NCBI RefSeq assembly: GCF_022179285.1
Contig: NZ_BPQO01000038.1
Location: 1-52,533, forward strand
DNA: 52,533 bases
Source: Methylobacterium hispanicum
Lineage (GTDB): Bacteria > Pseudomonadota > Alphaproteobacteria > Rhizobiales > Beijerinckiaceae
Reading direction: 5' to 3'
Position 1 is the first letter of the stretch. Each line of letters starts with the position of its first letter. Of this stretch, positions 1 to 7,413 are shown one piece after another. A program made the position numbers and the translations under genes. The notes under the pieces were generated by a model. It worked only from the letters and a program-made list of their open reading frames with translations, was not told where the DNA came from and ran no database searches.

Positions 1-184
1 GCTTCTTCAGCAAGATCAAGCACTTCCGAGCCGTCGCCACCCGCTACGACAAGGACCCCGACAACTTCCTGGCCAGCGTCAAGCTCGCAGCCCTGCGGGT
101 CCGGCTGCGAGGACAACTTCCTGGCCAGCGTCAAGCTCGCAGCCCTGCGGGTCTGGCTGCGAACTTTATGAGTCTACGACCTAG
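1..184 (+). pseudogene. IS5-family transposase, 3' remnant
   Basis: Reading from base 3 gives FFSKIKHFRAVATRYDKDP followed by NFLASVKLAALRV, the usual C-terminal end of IS5/IS427-type DDE transposases. A 51-bp internal duplication shifts the frame. The native tail LYESTT and its TAG (182-184) survive in another frame. No terminal inverted repeat can be seen between this TAG and the truncated cupin gene, so the element itself is broken. The 5' part lies outside the window. The family assignment rests on the recognisable tail only. Confidence 0.75.
60..162. repeat. 51-bp tandem duplication in transposase remnant
   Basis: Bases 60-110 (GACAACTTCCTGG to GGCTGCGA) recur at 112-162 with one substitution (CCGG versus CTGG near the end) and one extra base between the copies. 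The 52-bp spacing is not a multiple of three, so the duplication breaks the transposase frame. Confidence 0.9.
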
Positions 185-509
185 CGCTGACACCGTGGTG
201 ATCACCCGGCATTTCGACAAAGCTCTCGCCGACGCGGAAGACTTTCTCCGGGCCGTCGTTGATCCGGCTGCGCACCGCGCCCTCGATCACTGTTGCCGTG
301 ATGAAGGCAGATGCGGCGTGGGTGTGGGACGGTGAGGAACCGCCCGGACCGTACTCGACGAGGACGCCGCGCAGGCTCTTGCCGGGAACCGAAGGTAGTG
401 GATGGTCGAAGATCGTCGTGACGCGGGCCTCGCCCCTCACAATATCAATCGCCATCGCAGGAACGGCGGAGACGGCAACGAGGGCGCCCAGCAGAAATGC
501 TCTGAACAT
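174..509 (-). pseudogene. cupin-domain protein with signal peptide, C-terminus truncated
   Basis: The 111-residue product begins with a clear signal peptide (MFRAFLLGALVAVSAVPAMA), so it should be exported. The rest is a single cupin barrel with the metal-ligand pattern HTH (SPSHTHAASAF), a central Glu (VIEGAVRS) and a late PGDHHGVSA motif. Family members normally continue for about 20-25 residues after this motif (a final strand ending near LLAVFV). Here the frame runs into transposase-remnant sequence after GVSA and stops at once. It is the last gene of a minus-strand set with the NmrA-like and CMD-like genes. Its substrate is unknown; such small cupins often bind metal. I infer a damaged, possibly inactive protein. 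Confidence 0.7.
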
Positions 510-550
510 GAAAGGGGTCTTTCTTCGTGGATGGGGAGAAGCGCAGCGGT

Positions 551-1300
551 TCAGGCAGCAGCGAGCCAGCTCTCGAAACGCGCCGGCCCGAGCCGCGCCG
601 CTTCCGTCTGCTCGGGAACAAGCGAACCCTTATCGTGCGCGGCGCCGAAGTAGCGCGCCGCCTTATCGGCTAGCACCTCCCGACGGTCGCCGGTGGATGC
701 GATCGAGTGGGCGACGAAGTCGCGGAACGGCATGCGCTCCGGCCCGGCAATCTCGATCGTCGTGTTGCGGGGAGGAGCAAGCGCGACATCGGCGAGCGCT
801 GCGGCGACATCGACGGCGGCGATCGGCTGGAGGTCGGCATCGGGAACAACGATGCGGTCGCCTGCGACGGACGCCTGGGCAATCGTCGCGACGAACTCGA
901 AGAATTGCGTCGCCCGGACGATGGTGAAGGGCAGGCCAGAAGCCGCGATCAATCGCTCCTGCGCGACCTTCGCGAGGAAGTATCCGTTCCCCTCCAGGCA
1001 GTCCGTGCCCACGATTGATAGGGCAACGTGATGTTTCACACCCGCCTCGCGCTCCGCGGCGAGGAGGTTGCGGCTAGAGCGCTCGAAGAAGTCGAGCACC
1101 GCCGCGTCCTCGACGGATGAAGAGTTCGATACGTCAACAACGACGTCGGCTCCCGCAAGAACCCTGGCCAAGCCTTCGCCCGTCAGCGAATTCACCCTGC
1201 TGCTCGGCGAAGCCGCAACGGCCTCATGTCCTTGTCGCGACAATTCGGCCGTTAGATGCCTACGGATGAGGCCGCTTCCGCCAATCACCACGATCTTCAT
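551..1300 (-). CDS. NmrA-like / atypical SDR NAD(P)-binding protein
   Basis: The 249-residue protein starts with the dinucleotide-binding fold MKIVVIGGSGLIRRHL. The GGSGxIG pattern is slightly altered, with Arg where the last Gly is usual. It lacks an SDR YxxxK catalytic pair and keeps the architecture of NmrA/atypical SDR proteins: a GADVVVDVSN strand, GVKHHVALSIVG, and FTIVRATQFFEF. Such proteins act as redox sensors or NAD(P)-dependent reductases. The start is supported by an AGGAGA site just upstream. It lies between the CMD-like gene and the cupin gene on the same strand, so co-transcription is likely. The substrate cannot be deduced. Confidence 0.8.
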   Translation of the reverse strand: MKIVVIGGSGLIRRHLTAELSRQGHEAVAASPSSRVNSLTGEGLARVLAGADVVVDVSNSSSVEDAAVLDFFERSSRNLLAAEREAGVKHHVALSIVGTDCLEGNGYFLAKVAQERLIAASGLPFTIVRATQFFEFVATIAQASVAGDRIVVPDADLQPIAAVDVAAALADVALAPPRNTTIEIAGPERMPFRDFVAHSIASTGDRREVLADKAARYFGAAHDKGSLVPEQTEAARLGPARFESWLAAA

Positions 1301-1502
1301 GATACCCGTCTCCTCTTCGGGAACGGACGGGGCGACTCCTTGCTTTCAGGCGCCCGTTGGACAAATGACGAGGCGGGTCGGTCCCAATGTGACATGCCTT
1401 GGAAAAATCAGCACGTGAGACGTGGAACTGCCGCCAGAGATCGATTGACATCCACGGGAAGGGGACGGCGCTGGTGCCGCCCCTGACAGAGCGCAGAACC
1501 AA

Positions 1503-1958
1503 CTAAATTTTCGCCTGGACCGGGAGGCGGAAGGGTGAACCAAGGCGGTTAAACGCGTTCATCGCCGCGATGGTGATCGTGAGGTCCACCAGATCTTTGG
1601 GCGCGAAGGCCGTGCTTGCGGCCGCATAGGCCTCATCGGAAGCATGCGTATCGCTGACCAGCATGACTTCCTCCGCCCACGCGAGCGCGGCGCGGTACTT
1701 TTCAGGAAGCAGGTGGGGCACCTCGGCCCAGACCGGAACCAAGACAACCTTCTCGATTGGCATCGTCTTGAGAAGGTCCCTGGTGTGCAGGGCGATGCAG
1801 TACGCGCAACCGTTGATCTGCGACACCCGCAGGAAGATGAGGTGGTTCAGCTCATGGGGTAGATCGGTGCTGGTCGTGATGTAGTGGTGAATGCCATAGA
1901 GCGCTTTGCCCCCCTGCGGGGCCACCTCGTTCCAGACCAGTCGCTTGATCTCGCTCAT
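1503..1958 (-). CDS. carboxymuconolactone decarboxylase-like (AhpD-fold) protein
   Basis: This 151-residue protein carries the AhpD/CMD signature: NGCAYCIALHT has the CxxC pair and downstream His of alkylhydroperoxidase-type members, so a thiol-redox role is more likely than decarboxylation. It is full length for the family and ends LPVQAKI. The start at MSEIKRLVW follows AAGGATGAG. It is the first gene of a minus-strand set with the NmrA-like and cupin genes. CMD, NmrA-like and cupin genes often occur together in proteobacterial oxidative-stress operons (general knowledge). The upstream transposase remnant overlaps the start region by a few bases and may have replaced the native promoter. 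Confidence 0.85.
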   Translation of the reverse strand: MSEIKRLVWNEVAPQGGKALYGIHHYITTSTDLPHELNHLIFLRVSQINGCAYCIALHTRDLLKTMPIEKVVLVPVWAEVPHLLPEKYRAALAWAEEVMLVSDTHASDEAYAAASTAFAPKDLVDLTITIAAMNAFNRLGSPFRLPVQAKI

Positions 1959-2413
1959 GTCTCATCCTTGTGCTCGGAGAGCCGGAGATCGATGTTCGAA
2001 GCTATGACGAACCGATCTGCACGGTTGTGACATGCGATGCCGCATTCTCTCACAAAGCGGATCATCTTCCAGGCGAGAGTATCTACATCCGCTTCCAAGG
2101 GGGTCGAGCGGTGGGCCCGGACGTCGCTGCTGTCGATGGCTGCAGCGTCACCCGCCCATCCGGCCTTGGCCAGGGCAGAGAGCATCGCGCGCCAGAAGCC
2201 ACGACGGGACCAGCGATTGAAGCAGTTGTAGACGGTTGTGCGCTTGCCATACGCGGCCGGGCAGTCGCGCCAGCGGCGGCCTGAGGTAAGCACGTGCAGG
2301 ATGCCCGAGATAACCTGCCGGTCGTTCTTGCGCTCGGGCCCAGGCTGGTCCTTCGGCATGAACGGCTCGATCACCGCCCGCTGGTCGTCCGAGAGTCAGA
2401 ACAGATCCGCCAT
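1955..2413 (-). pseudogene. IS5/IS427-type transposase N-terminal remnant with opal codon
   Basis: From ATG at 2413 the frame reads MADLF, then TGA (2398-2396), then LSDDQRAVIEPFMPKDQPGP. Family members have Trp at the TGA position, so this is a TGG to TGA nonsense change. The middle part (RRWRDCPAAYGKRTTVYN, AIDSSDVRAHRS) is the usual N-terminal region of these transposases, including the first Asp of the DDE site. After AHRS the homology stops and about 55 unrelated residues follow, ending at a TGA that overlaps the CMD-like start codon. The catalytic second half is missing. Confidence 0.8.
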
Positions 2414-2493
2414 CGCCGCCTCCGCGCTGCAAACGGCGGCGGTGAATCACAAAACCAAAACCCTCGCAACGCCTTGGTCCAGTTCACCCCCTA

Positions 2494-2643
2494 AAGAACC
2501 AGGGCGAGTTCGTCGCGATGGCGGCGAGTGTCTATCTGCACGGCCGGTTGGCGCGTGAGCCCTTCACCCGGGACGAACTCCGCCAGACGTAGCCGTTGTA
2601 CTACCGCTACCTTACCAAGCTTTTCGGCCCGGCCAGCGCCTGA
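2494..2643 (+). pseudogene. C-terminal fragment of an unidentified protein, amber-interrupted
   Basis: The frame reads KNQGEFVAMAASVYLHG, then REPFTRDELRQT, TAG (2590-2592), PLYYRYLTKLFGPASA, TGA. The pattern EF.AMA...Y then PFTR..L....P.YY.YL..LFG resembles the C-terminal helix pair of zinc-peptidase-like proteins, from memory. The amber codon probably replaces Gln (CAG to TAG). No 5' part of the gene remains. Confidence 0.35.
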
Positions 2644-3091
2644 GGTATTCAACGCGCGAACTGCGCTCTTCATCAACTTCATCCTGCAGACGGCCCGGAG
2701 CCATCGCAGCGCCGAGAAATGGGGGCGCCAATGTGCCCGCCCCCGCTGATGTAATGGCCGCCCGGCGCGCGTCTTCTTCAGGCCGTAGAAAAGACTTTCG
2801 AAATGGTAGTTCTTGAACTCAGCTTCGGTTCGAAATTTGCACACCTAATATTCGGCTTTGCGCCACATGCGGCTTTCGCACAGAGCTGCGCGAATGGCTG
2901 CTTAGCCTTCGGAAGCTGCCATTAACGTGTAACAGCAGGTCCGGGCGGCCACGACGTCCTCGGCAACGAGCCGCCGCCGAAGCAACACGAACAAGAATGC
3001 TCCACCGTGATCGGCGGTTGGTTCAAAAGCAAGGCACTTAACAACCGCTGAAAGCAGTCGTCGGGTTCCTTGATGGGATGCCCGGGCGCGC
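2644..3091. other. intergenic, no gene recognised
   Basis: About 450 bases between the broken fragment and the tehA-like gene. Short open frames exist on both strands but none has a recognisable motif, a good ribosome site or a plausible length. The region has lower GC than its flanks and is probably eroded sequence. Confidence 0.5.
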
Positions 3092-4114
3092 TCACGTCCG
3101 AGCTTGGCTGACTGCCGTCGGTGCAGCGAACATCTTGCCCCGCAGCAGTAGCATCACGGTCATGATGGCAAGGCCGAGGACGAGGCCGTTCGCGGCCAGG
3201 AACAGCGCCGGAGCGAGGACGGAGAGCGCTCCGGCATCGCCGTGGGCGACCAGGCGAACCGGGGCCGTGGCCATGGCACCGAAGCTGAAGGCCCAGAGCC
3301 CAGGGACAGCGCCGGCCTTCGCAATCCAGGGCGCGAGCCGCGCCTAGACCAGGACCTGAAGCAGGCCGTAGCCGATCAGGGCATGCGCGAAGAGGTCCGG
3401 CGCCCCGCCCCCGACCGAGAGGTAGGCCATGGCCCCGACCGGCGCGGGCGCCAACTGGATGCCCAGCGTCGGCCGCAGAGCAACAGGCTTCTCGGTCCCG
3501 GTCAGCAGGCGGTGGAGCAGCACCGATTCCATCGCGAGCCAGGAGAACAGGCCGGCGCCGAACGCGAGCTGGCCCCAATCGGTGAGACCGAGGACCGCGC
3601 CCACAGTAGCCGATACGAAGCTGCCAGCCACGGTCGGCAGATACTGCACCGCGGTCGTGGCAACGTAGTCCCTACCGCCTTGCCAGAGGCCGCCCGTCCG
3701 CCAGACCACGAAGCCGAGCGTGAACAGGACGCCGAGGCCGAACAGGACGGTTGCGGCTCCGGCCGAGTAGGGGATGAGCCCGCCCGCGACGAGCATGGTT
3801 GCAACGCCGGCGAGGCCGATGAAGCAGCACTGGACCGCATCGACCGCCTCTGCCGCCAGCTTGTCGGGAGCGAGGACGGCCTTGAAGGCATAGAGGACGA
3901 TGAGCACAACCCAGACCGCGCCGGCAAGGGCGTAGACCGTCTCCCCGACGAGCGCGGACATGTGCCACGCGAGCGCGGCCGCGCGCCAAGCGCCGCCGAG
4001 GCCGGACAGCCCCAACACGATGCCGAAGTCGGCGACCGGCGTGTTCGCGGCGACCTCCCTGAGGCGTTGCGCGAGGTGGAGGCGTGGGCCGCCGACGAGA
4101 GAGACCGAGTTCAT
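3092..4114 (-). pseudogene. tehA: TehA/SLAC1-family transporter with in-frame amber
   Basis: The gene reads as one 340-codon frame interrupted once. MNSVSLVGG starts after a strong AGGAGG site. About eight hydrophobic segments follow to YGLLQVLV, then TAG (3346-3344, codon 257), then the same frame continues as ARLAPWIAKAGAVPGLW and two more membrane segments to SQART. TehA/SLAC1 (TDT family) proteins have ten helices and about 320-340 residues, so only the amber breaks it. E. coli TehA is linked to tellurite resistance, and plant SLAC1 is an anion channel. Translation without suppression would give a 256-residue protein lacking the last two helices. A sequencing error cannot be excluded. Confidence 0.75.
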
Positions 4115-4309
4115 GATCCACCTCCTGCGAAGTCGGGATGTCGTCGGGCGGGCGCTGCGCCCACTACTTCTCGGCCAGGATGATAATGGACTGCGGTCCT
4201 GAATTTCATTCCGCTCTCGGTAATGGAGAGGTTCGCGACGCGATGCTTGAGGACGACCGCTCAGCCACCGATCTCGACCTCGTCGAAGCATGGAGAAGCG
4301 GTGGTGGAG

Positions 4310-4812
4310 ATGGATAGGACCTGGTTCATCACGGGCTCGTCGCGGGGGCTCGGCCGGGCCTTGGCCCAGGCTGTCGTCGCGGCGGGTGAGCGGCTCTGCG
4401 CGACGGCGCGCGATCCTGCCGCGCTCGCGGACCTCGTCGAGGCCGGCGGCGAGCGCGTGCTAGCGGTGCCCCTCGTTGTCAGTGACGAGGCAGGCGCGCG
4501 CCGGGCGGTCGAGGCCACGGCGGAGCGGTTCGGTCGGATCGACGTGCTCGTCAACAATGCCGGGAACGGCGACGTCGCGCCCATCGAGGAAACCGACCTC
4601 GCCTCGTTCCGCGCGCAGGTCGAGACGAACCTGTTCGGCGTAGTCAACGTCACCAAGGCGGCCATCCCGCTGTTCCGGGCGCAGCGACGCAGCCACTTCC
4701 TGCAGGTCTCCTTCATCGGGGGCGAACCGGCGCGACCGGGCGCGGCCCGTACTCGGCCGCGAAGTTCGGCGTGGAGGGGTTCTCCGAGGTTCTCGCCATC
4801 GAGATGAAGCCC
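4310..4812 (+). pseudogene. SDR oxidoreductase, frameshifted and 3'-truncated
   Basis: The start MDRTWFITGSSRGLG holds the TGxxxGxG cofactor site, and IDVLVNNAGNGD the NNAG motif. The frame stays normal to HFLQVSFIGG. Near 4725-4740 it shifts: the expected GPYSAAKFGVEGF block, with the catalytic YxxxK, is in a different frame. Homology ends at AIEMKPF (about 4803-4812), where sequence of the opposed hydrolase gene begins. The last ~100 residues of a normal ~280-residue SDR are therefore absent. It is divergent from tehA. Non-functional. Confidence 0.8.
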
Positions 4813-5268
4813 TTCACCCTCTCGGGGTGCTTGAGGGCGAGGCGGTAGCCGACCGGCGCGCCGTAATCCATCACGTACATCGCGTAGGACTTGGCGCCGC
4901 GTTGGCCGAGCAGGCCGTCCACGAGGTCGGCGTAGTGGCCGAATGTGTAGGCGAACTGGGTGTGGTCGGGCGCGTCGCTCTGGCCGAAGCCGCGGTAGTC
5001 GGGCGCGATGACGCGGTGGCGGTCCGCGAGCGTCGGGATCAGGTTGCGGAACATGGGAGGAGGTCGGGAATCCGTGCAGGAGCAGCACGGCCGGGCCGTC
5101 GGCCGGGCCGGCCTCGCGATAGAAGACCTTCACGCCGTCGACCGTCGCGGAACGGTAGTGGACCGTCGCCAGTGCCTAGGCGGCATCCGCGGCTTGCTCC
5201 GCCTTGGCATGAGGGGGAAGGACGGTGCCAGCCGTCGTGAGTATCAGGGCAAGCAGAAGGTGTTTCAT
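4803..5268 (-). pseudogene. secreted alpha/beta hydrolase, multiply broken
   Basis: The gene starts at 5268 after AAGGAG with a signal peptide (MKHLLLALILTTAGTVLPPH, cleavage near AKA). Codon 31 is TAG (5178-5176). The frame then continues TVDGVKVFYREAGPADGPAV and LLLHGFPTSSH, and a frameshift near 5056-5060 moves it to MFRNLIPTLADRHRVIAPDY and GFGQSDAPDHTQFAYTF, typical of haloalkane-dehalogenase/epoxide-hydrolase-like folds. Homology stops at HPERVKGFI, at the junction shared with the SDR. The nucleophile-elbow region reads VMDYGAP, consistent with an Asp nucleophile. The His-containing C-terminal half is lost. There are three independent lesions. Confidence 0.8.
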
Positions 5269-5466
5269 CGGTGTCTCCTTTCGTGGGGGCGTAGAGGACC
5301 TCGCCGCCTCATGGAGACATCATCGGTGTTCAGCTTGCAGGCGTTAATCGACGTCGTGTGGAAGGCATTGTGGTCGCCTGCGGAACAGATAGGATCGCTT
5401 GGTGCCGATGACCTCGGCCAGGTCGAACCGACCCGGACCGAGGCCTCGCATCGACCCTGCGCCCTC

Positions 5467-6357
5467 TCAGTTGAGCAGCCGGCTTCCCCGGAGCGCCGCG
5501 ACGGCCATGTCGACGAAGCTCCTGACCTTCGCCGGCGCCTGCCGCCCCTCGGGGTAGACGACATGGATGGGCAGCGGTTCCTCCTCGTAGTCGGCGAGCA
5601 CGACCTGCAGGCGGCCTTCCATCAGGGCGGAGCCGATCTGGTAGTGCAGCACCCGGGTCAGGCCCCAGCCCGCGAGCGCCGCGGCGATGCCGGCTTCGTT
5701 CGTGTTGCTCATCAAGGCGGGATGGACCGTCACGCGCTGATCCTGCGCGAACCGCCACTCCGTCGAGGCCCAGGCGCCCGTGGACATGGCGACGCGGTGG
5801 TCCCTCAGGTCCTGCGGTGTCTGCGGGACGCCGTGCCGCTCGAAGTAGTCCGGCGAGCCGCAGACGACGCGGCGCACCGACCCGACCCGCGTAGCCGTGA
5901 AGCCGGAATCCGAGAGGTGGCCGATGCGCACGGCGACGTCGATGCCTTCCTCGACGATGTTGACCTGCCGGTCGACGAATAGCGTCCGTGCCGCCATGGT
6001 CGGGTAGGCGTCGAGGTAGTCGGTCACGATGGGCAGCACGTGCATGTGGCCGAACAGGACAGATGCCGTCACCGCGAGGGTTCCGGACGGCGTCGCGTAG
6101 GAACCTGCGGCGGCAGCCTCGGCCTCGACGATGTCGGCAAGGATGCGCCGGCAATCCTCGTAGTAGCGGCCTCCGGCCTCCGTGAGCTTCACGGAGCGGG
6201 TGGTGCGCACGAACAGCCGGGCGCCGACGGTCTCTTCGAGCGCGGCGACGGCCCGCGTCACGGCCGGCGGGCTCATGTGCATCAGGCGCGCGGTCTCGGC
6301 GAAACTCGCCGTCTCCGCGACCTTCGCGAAGATCCGCATGGCCTGCCAGCGGTCCAT
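5467..6357 (-). CDS. LysR-family transcriptional regulator
   Basis: The 296-residue protein has an N-terminal winged helix-turn-helix (MDRWQAMRIFAKVAETASFA then SPPAVTRAVAALEE) and a periplasmic-binding-like effector domain of the CrgA/DsdC-like group (VDRQVNIVEEGIDVAVRIG). This is the normal family length. It lies downstream of the GST/ferredoxin-reductase set on the same strand, an arrangement that would place it at the end of the operon rather than divergent from it. It may regulate that set. The effector is unknown. Confidence 0.9.
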   Translation of the reverse strand: MDRWQAMRIFAKVAETASFAETARLMHMSPPAVTRAVAALEETVGARLFVRTTRSVKLTEAGGRYYEDCRRILADIVEAEAAAAGSYATPSGTLAVTASVLFGHMHVLPIVTDYLDAYPTMAARTLFVDRQVNIVEEGIDVAVRIGHLSDSGFTATRVGSVRRVVCGSPDYFERHGVPQTPQDLRDHRVAMSTGAWASTEWRFAQDQRVTVHPALMSNTNEAGIAAALAGWGLTRVLHYQIGSALMEGRLQVVLADYEEEPLPIHVVYPEGRQAPAKVRSFVDMAVAALRGSRLLN

Positions 6358-6475
6358 GTCCCTGCTCCCCCGTCCCCAACGGCCCGGCCATCATGGCCTT
6401 GACGAATACAGCTGTTCGAGCGGGCGCGCCGCCAAGCCGTCGCGCCATGGTGAACGGCATGTCGGGCCAGGCCGA

Positions 6476-6838
6476 CTAGCCGTCGCGGGCGACCGTGGGT
6501 TCAGGGTCCGGCGCCGCTCCGTCGCTGGCGAGCTCTATGGCGAGGCTCTCGATCTCGCGGCAGACCTCGGCGGGGATGCCAGACCACACCGCCCGCGCAC
6601 GCTCCTCGTGAAGGCGCCCGCCGTCCCGCGAGGCCGCCGCCAGGGCCAGGGCCAGCGCCCGCGACGTGCGCGCGTCGAAGCTCCGGCCGCGGCGCGCGGC
6701 GTCGACCTCGACGCCGCACATCCCGAGCCCGCGGGCCTCCGCTTCCCGCCCCGGAGAAACGGGCGGGTCGCGGCCGTCATCGGCCAGGGCGAGCGCGACG
6801 GACAGGCGCACGCGCCCGTCCAGGGTGAAGGAAGACAT
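6476..6838 (-). CDS. hypothetical protein, 120 aa
   Basis: This small soluble protein begins MSSFTLDGRVRLSVALALAD and has a central CGVEVDAARRGRSFDARTS segment, then an Ala-rich helical part ending IPAEVCREIESLAIELAS. I do not recognise the family. The pattern suggests an all-helical fold of the CMD/AhpD type without the CxxC pair, but this is weak. It lies 29 bases after the NTF2-like gene and 118 before the LysR gene, all on the minus strand, so it is probably part of that operon. No signal peptide or membrane segment is visible. Confidence 0.55.
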   Translation of the reverse strand: MSSFTLDGRVRLSVALALADDGRDPPVSPGREAEARGLGMCGVEVDAARRGRSFDARTSRALALALAAASRDGGRLHEERARAVWSGIPAEVCREIESLAIELASDGAAPDPEPTVARDG

Positions 6839-6867
6839 GGCCGCATTCCCAGGCTTCAAAGGTCGGT

Positions 6868-7332
6868 TCAGAAGCCGAAATGGCTGAGACCCGGATGGTC
6901 GTCCGGACGGCGGCCGAGCGGCCAGCGGAACTTGCGGTCCTCCTCCCGGATCGCGTGTTCGTTGATGCTGGCGTGGCGGGCCCGCATCAGCCCGTCCTCG
7001 GCAAACTCCCAGTTCTCGTTGCCGTAGGCCCGGAACCACTGGCCGCTGTCGTCGCGGTACTCGTAGGCGTAGCGCACGGCGATGCGGTTGCCGGTAAAGG
7101 CCCAGAGCTCCTTGATCAGGCGGTAGTCGAGCTCGCGGTTCCACTTCCGGGTCAGGAAAGCCTGGGCCTCGTCGCGGCTGCTGACGAACTCGGCCCGGTT
7201 ACGCCAACGGGTGTCGGTCGTGTAGGCCAGGGCGACCTTGGCCGGGTCGCGGCTGTTCCAGCCGTCCTCGGCGAGGCGGACCTTCTCGATGGCGCTCTCT
7301 TCAGTGAACGGCGGCAGCGGTGGACGGGACAT
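6868..7332 (-). CDS. NTF2-like / SnoaL-type protein (DUF1348-like)
   Basis: The 154-residue product is a single alpha+beta cone domain: FTEESAIEKVRLAEDGWNSR, a WRNRAEF motif, TRKWNRELDYRLIKELWAF, then VRYAYEYRDDSGQWFRAYG and NENWEFAEDG. This order is characteristic of the DUF1348 group of NTF2-like proteins, whose activity is unknown. The start MSRPPLPPF follows GAGGAG; an upstream extension to 7404 lacks a better site. It lies 81 bases downstream of the ferredoxin-reductase fusion on the same strand. Confidence 0.85.
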   Translation of the reverse strand: MSRPPLPPFTEESAIEKVRLAEDGWNSRDPAKVALAYTTDTRWRNRAEFVSSRDEAQAFLTRKWNRELDYRLIKELWAFTGNRIAVRYAYEYRDDSGQWFRAYGNENWEFAEDGLMRARHASINEHAIREEDRKFRWPLGRRPDDHPGLSHFGF

Positions 7333-7413
7333 CGGCTTCTCCTCGGGGTTTTCGGGGTGGAAACGTATCGAGAGGGCGGTCGGCGGGCCGGGACCCTCGG
7401 CCATCGGCGCCGG

